Shown: positions 38,202 to 47,770, counted from the stretch's first letter. The stretch: DNA of 64,000 nucleotides from Salinibacter sp. 10B (GCF_002954405.1 NZ_MQWC01000005.1:223104-287103), one strand, 5' to 3'. The notes: generated by a model not told the origin, from the letters alone. Numbers and translations are program-made.

Positions 38202-39101
38202 CTACCCTCCTGTATCAGACGATTGAGAAAGGCGCCGGACCACTTCCAGAAACCGCTCGACAACCGGCAACGGGTCTCCTTGGGGCCACACAACGCCCAT
38301 TCTGATGGGAAGGCGTGGCTCCGTGATAAGTGCATAGGTAACCCCTGGATACCCGCCTTCCGCGCGTGCTGAGTGAGCAGTGGAGACGCCAAGACCGGCC
38401 GCAACGAGCCCCAAAAGACTCTCCATGTGCCGAATTTCTTGCACGACTTCCGGTGCAAATCCCGCGTTATGGCACGCCCGAAGGTAGTTGTCATAGACCC
38501 CAGGAGCTACGTTGCGCTCCCACATGATGTGGGGCTCCCCTTCCAGCTCTCGAAGGGGCACCCGGTCTCGGCCGGCCAGCCGATGACTCTCCGGCAGCAC
38601 GGCAACGGTTGGGGCCGTATCAACTTCTAAGGTGAGTAGCCCGCGCTCATCAATGGGGAGAAGTGCAAATCCAATGTCCAATGTCTCCTTCCGCAACGCT
38701 TCAGCCTGCGACCGGCTTCCCAACTCCTCCAGTTCCAACTCCACGCTGGGCGTTTCTTCTCGAAAGGTTTTGATCACGCGCGAGAGCCCACTGCGCATGA
38801 CGGCACCGGTGAACCCAATCCGCAGATATCCGGCCTCCCCCTCCTGGGCGGCGTGTGCAGCCTTCTCCGCGCGACTTGCATCCTTTAAAATGCGCTTTGC
38901 ATACGGAAGCAAGGCTTCGCCGGCTTGAGTGAGCTCGACGTTTCGTTTGGTCCGCTCAAAGAGTTGAACGCCAAGTTCGTCTTCGAACTTCTTGATCTGC
39001 TGGCTCAGGGTCGGCTGCGCGACAAACGACTTCTCGGCGGCCCGGCCGAAGTGCAATTCCTCAGCTAGCGCAGCGAAGTAGCGTAGGTGACGAAGCTCCA
39101 T
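38202..39101 (-). CDS. LysR-family transcriptional regulator
   Basis: 299 aa. N-terminal winged helix ([21 protein letters not shown], then [20 protein letters not shown]) and a substrate-binding domain ([15 protein letters not shown], then [13 protein letters not shown]). It is divergent from the broken SDR gene at 39313, so it probably controlled that gene and itself through the 39102-39312 region. The inducer is unknown. Confidence 0.9.
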   Translation of the reverse strand: MELRHLRYFAALAEELHFGRAAEKSFVAQPTLSQQIKKFEDELGVQLFERTKRNVELTQAGEALLPYAKRILKDASRAEKAAHAAQEGEAGYLRIGFTGAVMRSGLSRVIKTFREETPSVELELEELGSRSQAEALRKETLDIGFALLPIDERGLLTLEVDTAPTVAVLPESHRLAGRDRVPLRELEGEPHIMWERNVAPGVYDNYLRACHNAGFAPEVVQEIRHMESLLGLVAAGLGVSTAHSARAEGGYPGVTYALITEPRLPIRMGVVWPQGDPLPVVERFLEVVRRLSQSSDTGG

Positions 39102-39312
39102 TCAACCACCGATCTGATAGCGATTGGCTATTATATTTAGTGTATAAATCCATGACCCCAATCACCCGTTCCCGCTTATACCTCTTTGGACGGCAGCAGG
39201 AAAGGTATTATGCCACCATCTTTCCGATTTCGACAGCTTCGAGATTTATAAGAAGAAATATGTAGAGAGCTCTTACGTCTCCTGGCCTATAACCAATCAG
39301 GAGGAACCAATT
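39102..39312. promoter_or_regulatory. LysR/SDR divergent promoter region
   Basis: 211-bp AT-rich intergenic region with ATTATATTTAGTGTATAAAT (39131-39150), an interrupted dyad that could be a LysR-type site. A usable Shine-Dalgarno (AGGAGGAA, about 39298-39305) precedes the SDR start, so initiation signals survive although the gene is broken. Confidence 0.5.
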
Positions 39313-39840
39313 ATGGATTCCCTTAAGGACAAAGTCGCCATCGTAACTGGTGCAGGCTCCAGCATTGGCCGTGCCACCGCCAACCTCTACGACAAACGGG
39401 GGCCGCCGTCGTTGTCTTGGATATTGATGGGGAGGGCGGCGCTACGACGGTGCAGACAATCCCATCGCGGACTACGACGTTGAGGACTTGCAGCAGGTCA
39501 CGTCGATCAATTAATCGGGCGGTTTCTACAGCATGTAGTATCAGATTCCTCGGCCTACGTCGCTGCCAAACACGGCCTCGCAGGATTGACGAAGACCGCG
39601 GCGCTGGAGTACACCGACCAGAACATGCGCGTCAACGCCGTCGGCCCAGCGTTCATCTCGACGCCCCTGCTTGAGAACCTGGACGAGGAGGTTCGAGATG
39701 GACTCGTCGCATTGCACCCGATCGGCCGCCTCGGAGAGGCTGAAGAAGTAGCCGAACTCGTGGCTTTTCTCTCATCGGACGCCGCCTCCTTTACGAACGG
39801 AGCATACTATCCCGTGGACGGTGGCTACCTTGCCCAGTAG
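39313..39840 (+). pseudogene. Short-chain dehydrogenase, frameshifted and internally deleted
   Basis: It begins MDSLKDKVAIVTGAGSSIGR (normal SDR nucleotide loop), then loses frame after ATANLYDKRG. Fragments [14 protein letters not shown] and GGFYSM follow in another frame with stops. The last part reads [20 protein letters not shown] to PVDGGYLAQ, including the YxxxK site, in a continuous frame. The segment between FYSM and the active-site Tyr is too short by dozens of residues, so there is also an internal deletion. Confidence 0.85.
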
Positions 39841-39921
39841 AACGATTCATTTGTGAGAAGGAGCACGGTCCTTGACCTCCAACTGCTTCCAGACAGAGGG
39901 CTGTCTCCCTCGTAATACCAA

Positions 39922-39962
39922 ACCACCCTCGACTTCCAACCGAGGGTGGTTTATTTCTTTTT
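39922..39962 (+). terminator. Rho-independent terminator after the SDR pseudogene
   Basis: Stem ACCACCCTCG / CGAGGGTGGT (39922-39931 and 39941-39950), 9-bp loop, then TTTATTTCTTTTT. Confidence 0.85.
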
Positions 39963-40169
39963 ACCATCGGTTACTGCCCCCCTCCGACGCATGACCGCTT
40001 GCGCAGTGAAGGTCTTTTGTGCGCAAAGGTGACTTCGAGGTCGGAAGTCAATCACCGTCTCTTCTCAGGGGTATTTCCCCTGAGTGCCCTCCATTCCTTT
40101 CAGGCTTGCAGGTCCTATCCATCAGCCGGATGCCTTCGTATTCGTGCCCACGAATGCGGCGTGCGAGAC

Positions 40170-40208
40170 TGATGAGAGCGCGTGGCTGTGCTGAACACGC
40201 TCTCATCA
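40170..40208. promoter_or_regulatory. Hairpin upstream of radC
   Basis: TGATGAGAGCGCGTG (40170-40184) pairs with CACGCTCTCATCA (40196-40208) with one bulged base. It has no T-run and lies 14 bp before the radC start, so it may affect radC expression. The arm GATGAGAGCG repeats the core of the first iteron family of this replicon. Confidence 0.5.
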
Positions 40209-40221
40209 ATCCCTCAAGTCT

Positions 40222-41085
40222 ATGTCGACTTCAACGACTTCTTTTTCCCAACTCAACCTTTTTCCTCTCTCTTCTTGCGCGGCTCTCCCTCCGGAGAATT
40301 CAGAGAACACTTTGGACCAACTGCCTTCCTCCTTCTCAGAATCGGATGATCCTTCTGACTCAGGGGCCCCTCGTTCGACTGCCTCCTTCGCACGGACGCA
40401 GGTCAGCCAGTGGCCCGACGGGGAGCGCCCCTGGCAAAAGCTCCTCAGCGTAGGCCCGTCGGCCCTTTCCGACGCGGAGGTTCTGAGCGTTCTCATTGGT
40501 CGGGGCACCCGCCTGAGCAAAGAGATCGTCACCTCTGTTGACATCGGTCGCGAGCTTCTCCGCCGCTTTGAGACACCGGCCGGCATTTCCGATCGGCCCG
40601 TTTTAGAACTTACTAGGATCCCCGGTATCGGCAAGCAGACCGCCGCTCGTCTCACGGCTGCCATCGAACTGGGCCGCCGCATCGACTCTGGGCGGGCGGG
40701 ATCGCGAGTGCAAGTGTGTAATCCAGAGGACGTGGCCGGAGTCTACGGACCGCTTATGCGGGACCTCAAGTCGGAGATCTTTAAGATCGTCTTTTTGAAC
40801 ACCGCTAACGTTATCATTGGAGATGAGACCGTTAGTGAAGGAGGGCTCAGCGCTGCCATCGTCGAGCCGAGGGCCATCTTCCGGTCTGCGATCGGCCGCA
40901 ACGCTGCCGCGATCATCGCCCTTCACAACCACCCTTCGGGCAATCCTGAACCCAGCCGGGCAGACGTCAAAATCACTCGCCAAATTGCCAGCGCCGGGGA
41001 GGTGATGGGCATTCCTTTGCACGACCACCTCATCATCGCGGGGACCAGTCACACGAGCCTTGCCGAGCGAGGCGTTTTCTCTTGA
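40222..41085 (+). CDS. radC: RadC-family JAB/MPN domain protein
   Basis: 287 aa. An acidic low-complexity leader (about 1-60) precedes a RadC helix-hairpin-helix (LTRIPGIGKQTAARLTAAIE) and a JAB metalloprotease-like domain with HNHPSGNPEPSRADV and a distal Asp in LHDHLIIAG. Once thought a repair protein, its role is unsettled, and copies on plasmids and phage-like elements are common. It is followed 395 bp later by ssb on the same strand. Confidence 0.88.
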   Translation: MSTSTTSFSQLNLFPLSSCAALPPENSENTLDQLPSSFSESDDPSDSGAPRSTASFARTQVSQWPDGERPWQKLLSVGPSALSDAEVLSVLIGRGTRLSKEIVTSVDIGRELLRRFETPAGISDRPVLELTRIPGIGKQTAARLTAAIELGRRIDSGRAGSRVQVCNPEDVAGVYGPLMRDLKSEIFKIVFLNTANVIIGDETVSEGGLSAAIVEPRAIFRSAIGRNAAAIIALHNHPSGNPEPSRADVKITRQIASAGEVMGIPLHDHLIIAGTSHTSLAERGVFS

Positions 41086-41480
41086 AGGCCACTGAGAGCT
41101 TCTCCATCGAGCACTCGCGATTTGACGTAAGCGCCCACGGAGCTCAACGCATGTACGTTCCTGAGCAGAAAGTCTCGAACGGACGCCCCGCGGATGGGTC
41201 GCGGGGCAGCCCCTCAGAGACTGGAGAGTACACCATGAGTGGACTCCCACCTCGTGGTTCAGTATCGATGCGCTCCCTGAGAACAGGTACCCTGAGATTG
41301 GGTCTCGCCTCCCAGGGCCTCCCCTTTGATTGAATAGACGGAGGGTTAGGTGAAGGCGCTGCTCTCTTCTGCCACCCGGCCTCTCCTCAGTGAGACCGGT
41401 TGGCAGAAGCGCTACGTGCCTCCCCTCGAAAACCCTTTATCCATTCAACCCTCAGACATCCTATTTCGGAGGTATTTGTT
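41086..41480. other. radC-ssb intergenic region
   Basis: 395 bp. A 7-bp GC stem (CCCCGCG at 41186-41192 / CGCGGGG at 41200-41206) is the only structure noticed. No convincing small gene was seen. The ssb promoter should lie here. Confidence 0.4.
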
Positions 41481-41906
41481 ATGACGTCCGTAAACAAAGT
41501 CATCCTTATCGGCAACCTGGGACAGGACCCAACGCTTCGCTACCCCGGTTCGGGGTCTGCGGTGTGCAACATGCGCCTGGCTACCAACGAGTCCTACACC
41601 AACAAAGACGGGAAGCCCGTTGATCAGACCGAGTGGCACACGGTCGTGGCCTGGGGCCGTCTTGCGGAGATCTGCTCCGAATACTTGAAGACCGGCTCTC
41701 AGGTTTACTTCGAAGGCTCCCTGCAGACCCGAAGCTGGGAAGACCGTGACGGCAACAAGCGCCAGACCACGCAGGTCAAGGCCTGGAAGATGGTTCTCTT
41801 AGGCCGGCCAGCAGGACAAAACCGCCGCTCGACTGAGCAGCCCCAACGCCGTGCAGGAACCAACGGCACTCCCCCATCCCCTAACAAAGAAGAGATGCCG
41901 TTCTGA
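41481..41906 (+). CDS. ssb: Single-stranded DNA-binding protein
   Basis: About 141 aa. The OB-fold starts MTSVNKVILIGNLGQDPTLR and includes TEWHTVVAWGRLAEICSEYL. A short disordered linker follows and the C terminus is EEMPF, an acidic tip like the DDDIPF motif that recruits replication proteins. ATG 41481 is preceded at 8 bp by GGAGGT, the strongest Shine-Dalgarno in this area, whereas the longer frame from 41400 lacks homology. Placed between radC and rep, it probably supports plasmid replication or transfer. Confidence 0.93.
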   Translation: MTSVNKVILIGNLGQDPTLRYPGSGSAVCNMRLATNESYTNKDGKPVDQTEWHTVVAWGRLAEICSEYLKTGSQVYFEGSLQTRSWEDRDGNKRQTTQVKAWKMVLLGRPAGQNRRSTEQPQRRAGTNGTPPSPNKEEMPF

Positions 41907-42037
41907 GGTGTCGTCCGCAAGAATTCCATTGTCTGACAGAATTCGCGTCGGGGGCCGGAGGGCTCCCGGCGTCGAGTTCTCTGTCGAGACGGGAGGACGG
42001 CTCTCCCCGTGAATATGGTTGAATGGTTTTCCGCGGT

Positions 42038-43033
42038 TCACTCGTCTCTGATCTCCGAGAGCGTTCTGGATTGAACGAGGGTTGCGCGGTTTACTTCTGA
42101 TTTCTCTAGGTCTTTGGCTTCTTCATATTTTTGCTCGATGAGACTTCGTATCTCTTCTTCGGAGTGTTTGTTGATCTCCTCTTGTGTGAGCTCGTTCAAG
42201 ACCAATGCATAAATGTCGATTTTGGGGGCTTCAAGCTCCCTTTTGTTTTTGCTTGACCCGTTTTGGGTTTCATCTGAAGTGCCCTCATCCCCTGTTGAGG
42301 TGTTCTGTGTTTTTGGCACGCGGGGCTGGTCTTCGTTCTCATCTTCGATAATGAATCGAACATGGGTTGGGGTTTGTCCCTTGCGTTCGACCTGGTATTT
42401 GAAGATGATATCTGTCTTCTCAGCAATCTCCTCCTGTGTCTTGTCGATTACCTTGCGCTTGAAGTCGGAGAAACGAGAGTAGCTGTGTTCGCAAGATAGG
42501 ATTGCTCGCAGTTCGTCAACCGTGATGCGCAGGTGTCGGAGGTCCGACCTCATCTTTAGAAGCTCGTACATCCTCATTGAGTGCTGCGAGGTCAGCTGCA
42601 TGAAATTCTGCAGCCGATACATCGTGAACCTCTTTTTTAGTTGAAGAAGGAAGGGCTTCATCGCCTCGTTGAATTGTGCGACGATGCATCCATCACCTTC
42701 TACGTACTCACACATCACGATCGGGCTATATCCCCGGTATCGACGTTTGCCATCAACTTCGTCCCGGATGTAGACCTCCTGCTTCAGGAGCTTAGAACAG
42801 ATTGCTTCGGCTCGCTCATAGAGGGCACCGTAATTGGTGCCCGATAACTCCATTAAGTCCTTGATGTAAATTCTCTGAGGGGTAAAGGCTTCGTCCTCTT
42901 TGTCGAGTTGGGAAATCATCATTCCCACGACGCGGTGCTCTAAACGAGTCCAGTTGGCCTTTGCGCGAACCAGGTCGTTGGCCTTCACGACCATCTCGTC
43001 GCCATTGAACAGCTTCAGCTGTGACTCAGACAT
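42038..43033 (-). CDS. Rep_3-family plasmid replication initiator (replicon 1)
   Basis: 331 aa. Twin winged-helix initiator: VVKANDLVRAKANWTRLEHR at the N terminus, ILSCEHSYSRFSDFKRKVID in the middle, and a C-terminal acidic helical tail (about 245-331). It is homologous over its length to the product of 44010-45047 (shared TRLEHRVV/TKLEHRVV, CEYVEG, SQHSMRMYELL/SQHSMRIYELL). Members bind iterons as monomers and their own promoter as dimers. Its iteron array lies directly upstream (43042-43652). Confidence 0.92.
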   Translation of the reverse strand: MSESQLKLFNGDEMVVKANDLVRAKANWTRLEHRVVGMMISQLDKEDEAFTPQRIYIKDLMELSGTNYGALYERAEAICSKLLKQEVYIRDEVDGKRRYRGYSPIVMCEYVEGDGCIVAQFNEAMKPFLLQLKKRFTMYRLQNFMQLTSQHSMRMYELLKMRSDLRHLRITVDELRAILSCEHSYSRFSDFKRKVIDKTQEEIAEKTDIIFKYQVERKGQTPTHVRFIIEDENEDQPRVPKTQNTSTGDEGTSDETQNGSSKNKRELEAPKIDIYALVLNELTQEEINKHSEEEIRSLIEQKYEEAKDLEKSEVNRATLVQSRTLSEIRDE

Positions 43034-43041
43034 ACCGTACG

Positions 43042-43652
43042 GGTACGAAGGGATGAGAGCGAGTCGTGAGAGAGGGGGGTTCTGCTGTGAGCGTTCGCTA
43101 TAATAAGGGTCTCGAGCCTGAGAATCGACGCCTGGCTCTCATTCTTTCGTACCCCTTGAGAAGTTGGCTTCTGCCTCACAGAGGGGGCTCGGCGGTTTTC
43201 CTCTCATTCTTTCGTATCGGTCCCCCTATTGGTAAATTATTTAGTATTGAGAATATTGTTTATTGAACGGGAGGGCTAATCCATTGCACTCCAGTACCTT
43301 ACGATGGTTGGGTGCGAAGGATTGAGAGTCCAGGTACGACAGAATGAGAGTAGGGTGCGAAAGAATGAGAGTTTTGGTGCGAACGAATGAGAGCGTGGGT
43401 ACGAAGAAATGAGAGCGATCTTTGCCCTGGATTTTCGGCCGCTACGAAGCAATGAGAGTCAGTATAATGGCCTGTAATCCTTTTCTAACGACTCTCCGTA
43501 GTGAGGGAGCGCTCTATTTTCCGTCATATGCGAGGGATACGAAGGAATGAGAGCACACGGCAGCAGGTCATTCTCCAGTCGACACTGACCCGGGCTACGA
43601 AGGAATGAGAGCAAGTACGGAGCAAAGCTGCTCGGTACGAAGGAATGAGAGC
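43042..43652 (+). repeat. Iteron array of replicon 1 (origin)
   Basis: Twelve copies of about 19 bp, consensus GGTACGAAGGAATGAGAGC. Five direct copies begin at 43311, 43333, 43354, 43376 and 43398, a 21-22 bp spacing that keeps them on one DNA face. Four more start near 43441, 43536, 43594 and 43634. One direct copy (43042-43060) and two inverted copies (43135-43153 and 43201-43218) lie next to the rep start and probably form the autoregulatory operator. AT-rich DNA at about 43235-43265 could be the unwinding region. Confidence 0.9.
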
Positions 43653-44009
43653 AAAGCCACGAGCGGTTTGAGGAAGCATGACTTTCCCTCGTGTCGTTCC
43701 GAATGGGTTCAGTCCCCTTTACGCTCGTCGTGCGTCCAATACGATCTTCTCCTTATACCCAACGGTGGAGAAGCTCCCTCGACTCTTCGAGCCCCGCTCT
43801 CAGGGACGCTGCATCTTTTGAGCAAGGGATAATCCCACGCTCATACCAGCATGGGATGGGGCTGAGATTGGAATCAGTGCGTCACTAGCTGCACAATCAG
43901 ACAAGCTGAAACGGCCGGCTCGCTGATCGAGCGGGTGATGTTGTTCAAACGCCCTGAAGTCGTCACTCTCCTACCCGGCCGACTTGTACTCTCCGGAAGG
44001 AGTCCAACT
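43653..44009. other. Gap between the two replication modules
   Basis: About 360 bp between the last iteron of replicon 1 and the end of the second rep gene. Open frames here have no homology. It may be the junction of two fused plasmids. Confidence 0.4.
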
Positions 44010-45047
44010 CTATTTCTTCAGTATTTCCACTGCCCTCCTGTAGATTTGAATCGCCTGTGTGCCGGGACTGTCGTTCGCAGCAACCTCTTCCACCGTGCTT
44101 CGGGCACGGGTAATGGCATCGTGAATCTCATCGTCGCTTACGCGATCCAGTTCGTCCTGGGTAAGATCGTTCAATACGAGACCGTATACATCGATGCGAG
44201 GACCTGAGGCGTTTGGGGCCGAACTCGCGTTGTCTTCGCTTTCAGCGAGTCCATGGGTGCCCGACCCCTTTGGATTGGATGAACCATCCTCAGAGGAGTC
44301 ACCACTTCGCAGTGAACTGCTCGATTGGCTCCCTTCCTTCGATTGTTGGTTCCGGTTATGCTTGATGGCGAAGTTGATGCGGACAGGCGTCTGTCCATCG
44401 CGCTCGACGCTGTAATTGAAGTAGATGTCGGTTTTCTCCTTCAACTCCTCGCGAGCCTTTTCTAAGACCCATCGCTTAAAGTCTGCGAACCGTTCGTAGC
44501 TGTGTTCGCAGCAGAGAATCTCTCGAAGCTCGTCGATTCCGATCCGAAGATAGCTCAGACCCTGGCGCATTTGGAGAAGCTCATAGATGCGCATTGAGTG
44601 TTGACTGGAGAGCTTCATGAAGCATTGCAGGTTGTACTGCGTGAATCGCCGCTTCAACTGTAGCAGGAATGGACGCATGTCGTCGTTGAACTTCGCCGTA
44701 ATGTACCCGGATCCCTCAACGTACTCGCAGGTCGACATGCAATTGTATCCCTTGTACCGCCGGCGCCCGTCCTCCGTCTGCGTCCGAACGTGTATCTTCT
44801 GATCTAGGAGCTTTTGGCAGATCTCTTCTGCCTGATCGTAAAGAGACTTTCCACTGCGGCCGGATAGGTCGGCAAGGTCTTTAATATAAACGCGCTGCTC
44901 TCCGAATTCTTCGTCATCCTTGCGGAGTTGAGCGATTAACATCGCGACGACCCGATGCTCCAACTTGGTAAAGTTGATTCTGGACTGAACGAGGCTGTTA
45001 CTCTTGACGACCTTGGTTTCTGCGTCGAAAAATGACCGTTGAGACAT
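44010..45047 (-). CDS. Rep_3-family plasmid replication initiator (replicon 2)
   Basis: About 345 aa. Same twin winged-helix pattern as the upstream paralogue (FTKLEHRVVAMLIAQLRKDD, CCEHSYERFADFKRWVLEKA). A Ser/Gly-rich linker (about 250-290) separates the initiator from a C-terminal helical end (YGLVLNDLTQDELDRVSDDE) that is also shared with the paralogue. ATG 45047 starts MSQRSFF. The frame above it crosses the operator. Its own iterons (45241-45760) differ in sequence from those of replicon 1, as expected for two compatible replicons. Confidence 0.92.
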   Translation of the reverse strand: MSQRSFFDAETKVVKSNSLVQSRINFTKLEHRVVAMLIAQLRKDDEEFGEQRVYIKDLADLSGRSGKSLYDQAEEICQKLLDQKIHVRTQTEDGRRRYKGYNCMSTCEYVEGSGYITAKFNDDMRPFLLQLKRRFTQYNLQCFMKLSSQHSMRIYELLQMRQGLSYLRIGIDELREILCCEHSYERFADFKRWVLEKAREELKEKTDIYFNYSVERDGQTPVRINFAIKHNRNQQSKEGSQSSSSLRSGDSSEDGSSNPKGSGTHGLAESEDNASSAPNASGPRIDVYGLVLNDLTQDELDRVSDDEIHDAITRARSTVEEVAANDSPGTQAIQIYRRAVEILKK

Positions 45048-45240
45048 GCGAACGTTGGAGTGCTGGACAATAATCGCTCTATTTCTGCGTCCGCCAGAGT
45101 GTATGTCCCTGTAAATGACTGGGGGACGGACCGAGAGTGTCTTCACTGGAATTCACTTCGAGGGGAAGGTGTCGGCACATCGGTCTGGCAGGAAAGATGT
45201 GCCACAGGATACGAGTTGATGGTGTGCACTGTCTATGGGT

Positions 45241-45760
45241 GTACCCATTTTCTCACACCGGGTGCAGGGTCAGGCTGGGACTTCTGAGGGTCGTATGTGC
45301 CTCGGTACCGTTTTTCTCACAGCGAAGCGGCCATTATTACGTTTAGTTCTTTTAATCCGTTTAAGGGATTACAGGGGGCATGTAAGTGCTTGACTGACAA
45401 TCTCTTATCCTGCTCAGGTGTGAGGGAAAGGGTACTGGCTGTGAGAGAATTGGTACTGGCTGTGAGAGATTCGGTACTCCGGCATGAGAGAATCGGTACC
45501 TGGGTGTGAGGAAATCGGTACCTGGCTAGCTGGGCCGAGCATGGGGTGTGAGAAAACCGGTACGAGGCATTTTTTCCGTCTATGAGGAGTCCCAGGTGTG
45601 AGAGAATCGGTACTTTCCAGGCTGAATCGGGCGGTTTTCTGCGTCGGGTGTGAGAGAATGGGTACGCTTTGGGGATATGCCGATGGTGTGAACATCGCAC
45701 CAGTGTGAGAAAACCAATGCGCTGGACTCCGTTAATCGGTAGGTGTGAGAGAATCGGTAC
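45241..45760 (+). repeat. Iteron array of replicon 2 (origin)
   Basis: Twelve copies of about 19 bp, consensus GGTGTGAGAGAATCGGTAC. Five direct copies start near 45417, 45438, 45459, 45481 and 45502 (21-22 bp spacing). Others start near 45544, 45595, 45647, 45701 (degenerate) and 45742. Two inverted copies (45241-45259 and 45304-45322) lie toward rep. AT-rich DNA (45325-45365) between the inverted and direct copies could be where the strands open. The layout is the same as in replicon 1. Confidence 0.9.
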
Positions 45761-46004
45761 GAGACCTGGACCCTCCTCTCGTAGCTCCTCTTGAGAGGTC
45801 GTCTGAGAGGCGTCCGCACGCGTTTATGGAAATAGAGGTATGACTGTGGGGGGACATTACCGAAACTCAGGTGCAAATAATTACCTGAGTCCAACCAAAG
45901 TCCACCTGAGTCAACTGTAGTGGAGTAGCTGTCTGTAGTGGGTTCTTCGTGAACACGTCAGGGAGGTGGGCTTCCAAGCGGGCTACACCCGAAGGGCATA
46001 TCCC

Positions 46005-46313
46005 TCAGAGCACCTCATCGAGCTGTTCTTCCACGAGCTCACGGACTGCCCGATTGCAGAGCTCATTCATGCTCCTGCCTGTTCGCTCGGAGAGATACTT
46101 TAGCTTTAAATGGAGCGGCTCGGGCAACCGGAGAGGGTACGTTTGTTTGACATCCTCTCGCACCTGGGGCTCCTCCCAGGGATAGACGTTTTCTTGCCGC
46201 TGCGCCCTGTTAGCGGACCCTCCACCATCATCGGACTGTGAAGAGGTGTTCGGAGGCGGGACTTTGGCTCCGCTGATAAACTCGTCCGCGGCCTGCTCCT
46301 GTTCTTCCGTCAT
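46005..46313 (-). CDS. Ribbon-helix-helix partition partner of ParA (module 1)
   Basis: About 102 aa. The C-terminal 45 residues (TYPLRLPEPLHLKLKYLSER then GRSMNELCNRAVRELVEEQL) fit a ribbon-helix-helix DNA-binding fold. The N-terminal half is acidic and disordered, the part that in such ParB analogues contacts ParA. ATG 46313 lies 7 bp after the parA stop. Probably binds the palindromic sites at 47019-47053 and 47311-47346. Confidence 0.8.
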   Translation of the reverse strand: MTEEQEQAADEFISGAKVPPPNTSSQSDDGGGSANRAQRQENVYPWEEPQVREDVKQTYPLRLPEPLHLKLKYLSERTGRSMNELCNRAVRELVEEQLDEVL

Positions 46314-46320
46314 TTGTCGA

Positions 46321-46992
46321 TTAGGCCTCCTGCGCATGAGCCGTCTCGGTCTGTTCAAAGATTGCATCGTAGAGGGCCTGCACTTCGTTGCAGGCCTTCG
46401 GGTCAGGCGATTCCGTTTCTGTGACCGCTACGCCATTGCCGGCTGCGCGTCGAAACGCAATTCGATCATGGAGAACGACCCCTGAGAACACAAGGTGCTC
46501 AAACTCTTCCAGGATCTCCTCCGCTTCGCTTGCCTCCCGAACCTGGGGGTGCGGGGAGGCGCGGTTGATGAACACGCGGGCCTGGAGTGAAGGGTTTATG
46601 GCCTGAGCCTGTTCGACGAGCTCCTCCATTCGTTCAATTGTCCAGACATCGAACTGAGACGCTTGGAGCGGCACGTAAAATCGATCGGTAACGACCATAG
46701 CCGATCGAAGCTCGACGCTGTCCCGCCCGCCTGCGTCTACAATCAAATCGTCGTACCTCGCCTCCAGGTCCTGGACCTGGCTCGTTACCTGTTTGCCAAA
46801 CACTTGAACGGACGGGATTCGAGGCACGCCCTCAATTTCTTCTCGAACGGCAGCCCAGTCGCTGGCGCTGCCTTGTTTGTCGGTATCGACGAGTAAGACG
46901 TCGCGCCCCTCGTTTGAGCGAAGAGCTGCGAGATTCGTTGCAAGGGTCGTCTTTCCCGTTCCTCCCTTCTCGCCGCCAATGAGTATGACCAT
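46321..46992 (-). CDS. parA: ParA-family partition ATPase (module 1)
   Basis: 223 aa, short ParA without a DNA-binding N domain (type Ib). Deviant Walker A GGEKGGTGKTTLATNL, switch I VDTDKQGSASDW, and Walker B region LIVDAGGRDS. Drives plasmid segregation and, with its partner, probably represses its own promoter. The gene pair reads away from two clusters of palindromes that look like its centromere or operator. Confidence 0.92.
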   Translation of the reverse strand: MVILIGGEKGGTGKTTLATNLAALRSNEGRDVLLVDTDKQGSASDWAAVREEIEGVPRIPSVQVFGKQVTSQVQDLEARYDDLIVDAGGRDSVELRSAMVVTDRFYVPLQASQFDVWTIERMEELVEQAQAINPSLQARVFINRASPHPQVREASEAEEILEEFEHLVFSGVVLHDRIAFRRAAGNGVAVTETESPDPKACNEVQALYDAIFEQTETAHAQEA

Positions 46993-47018
46993 AGTCGATG
47001 AAAGCGCGATTCGCAGAG

Positions 47019-47053
47019 TGATATCACATCATATGAGATCATATGATATCGTG
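47019..47053. promoter_or_regulatory. Palindromic ParA-module operator/centromere site, proximal copy
   Basis: A run of overlapping GATATC/ATCATATGAT words 27 bp before the parA start. It is unlike the surrounding GC-rich DNA. Confidence 0.65.
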
Positions 47054-47310
47054 CGCAAAAACGCAAGGGTCCTCAGTCTCAAAATCGTTCACAACCCCCG
47101 ACCTGATGAGCGCACTTCTGAGCGAATTGGAGCATGAGCCTGTGCATGTCCCTGAAAATGGAGCGATCTCGCGTCAGAATTCGAAATTATAGCTCTAGGG
47201 AGGGTTTGAGACCGCAATCCGGTCTTGAGGAAGGAAGAAAAGGGACGATCGGAAGAATTTCCGGAGGGATCCGAAAAGCGCACAGCAGTTGGTTCAGCTT
47301 GGCGTCGAAG
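47054..47310. other. Spacer between the two palindrome clusters
   Basis: About 260 bp, no gene seen. Confidence 0.4.
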
Positions 47311-47346
47311 TGATATCGTATCATATCACATGATATGATATCACTG
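47311..47346. promoter_or_regulatory. Palindromic ParA-module site, distal copy
   Basis: TGATATCGTATCATATCACA and a following ATGATATGATATCA repeat the words of the proximal site about 290 bp away. Two separated copies suggest a centromere rather than a simple operator. Confidence 0.65.
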
Positions 47347-47770
47347 CACTAGGGCCTCGTTCCAGGGGGTGGTCCGAAACCACTAGCAAAGGTTACCGGC
47401 AATCTAGGTGGCCGTTCGCGCGGCTGTAAATCGAAGGGTGGCTCTGCAAGATGAAGTCTAGAGAGCAAGGCCGGAAAGGAGGGGGGAATACGGGTAGCTG
47501 TCGGCAGGTCCAAAAGATACGGGGGAGGGGAGACAGCTCCATGGCCGTTCGTCCTCGACGGGGCGACGTGCGCCGTAAAATCCCCCTTGGAATTCAAGCC
47601 CCTGTGCCTCGCAGCTGAGGAAGTAGATTTCACGACGGTTCGCCCCGCCTCCGGGCGCTCCGCCATGGACCCAAGGGCCCGGCGAGCCGGACCTGGCTCC
47701 CCTCCCCCAGGCATAGCCTGCGGCCGACAGGCCACCACACACTCATTCCATGTAAGCCCCGGAGGCAGTC
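47347..47770. other. Gap, no gene seen
   Basis: About 420 bp before the hypothetical gene at 47771. Several open frames are present but none looks protein-like. Confidence 0.4.

Noticed and set aside
41186..41206. ssb attenuator or terminator
   Set aside because: A 7-bp GC stem without a T-run is too weak to call.
41082..41333. 83-aa ORF directly after radC
   Set aside because: Starts with TTG, low-complexity, no ribosome site or recognisable motif.
43042..45760. CRISPR array
   Set aside because: The repeats are 19 bp with 2-3 bp gaps or irregular spacers and include inverted copies next to rep genes, which is iteron structure.
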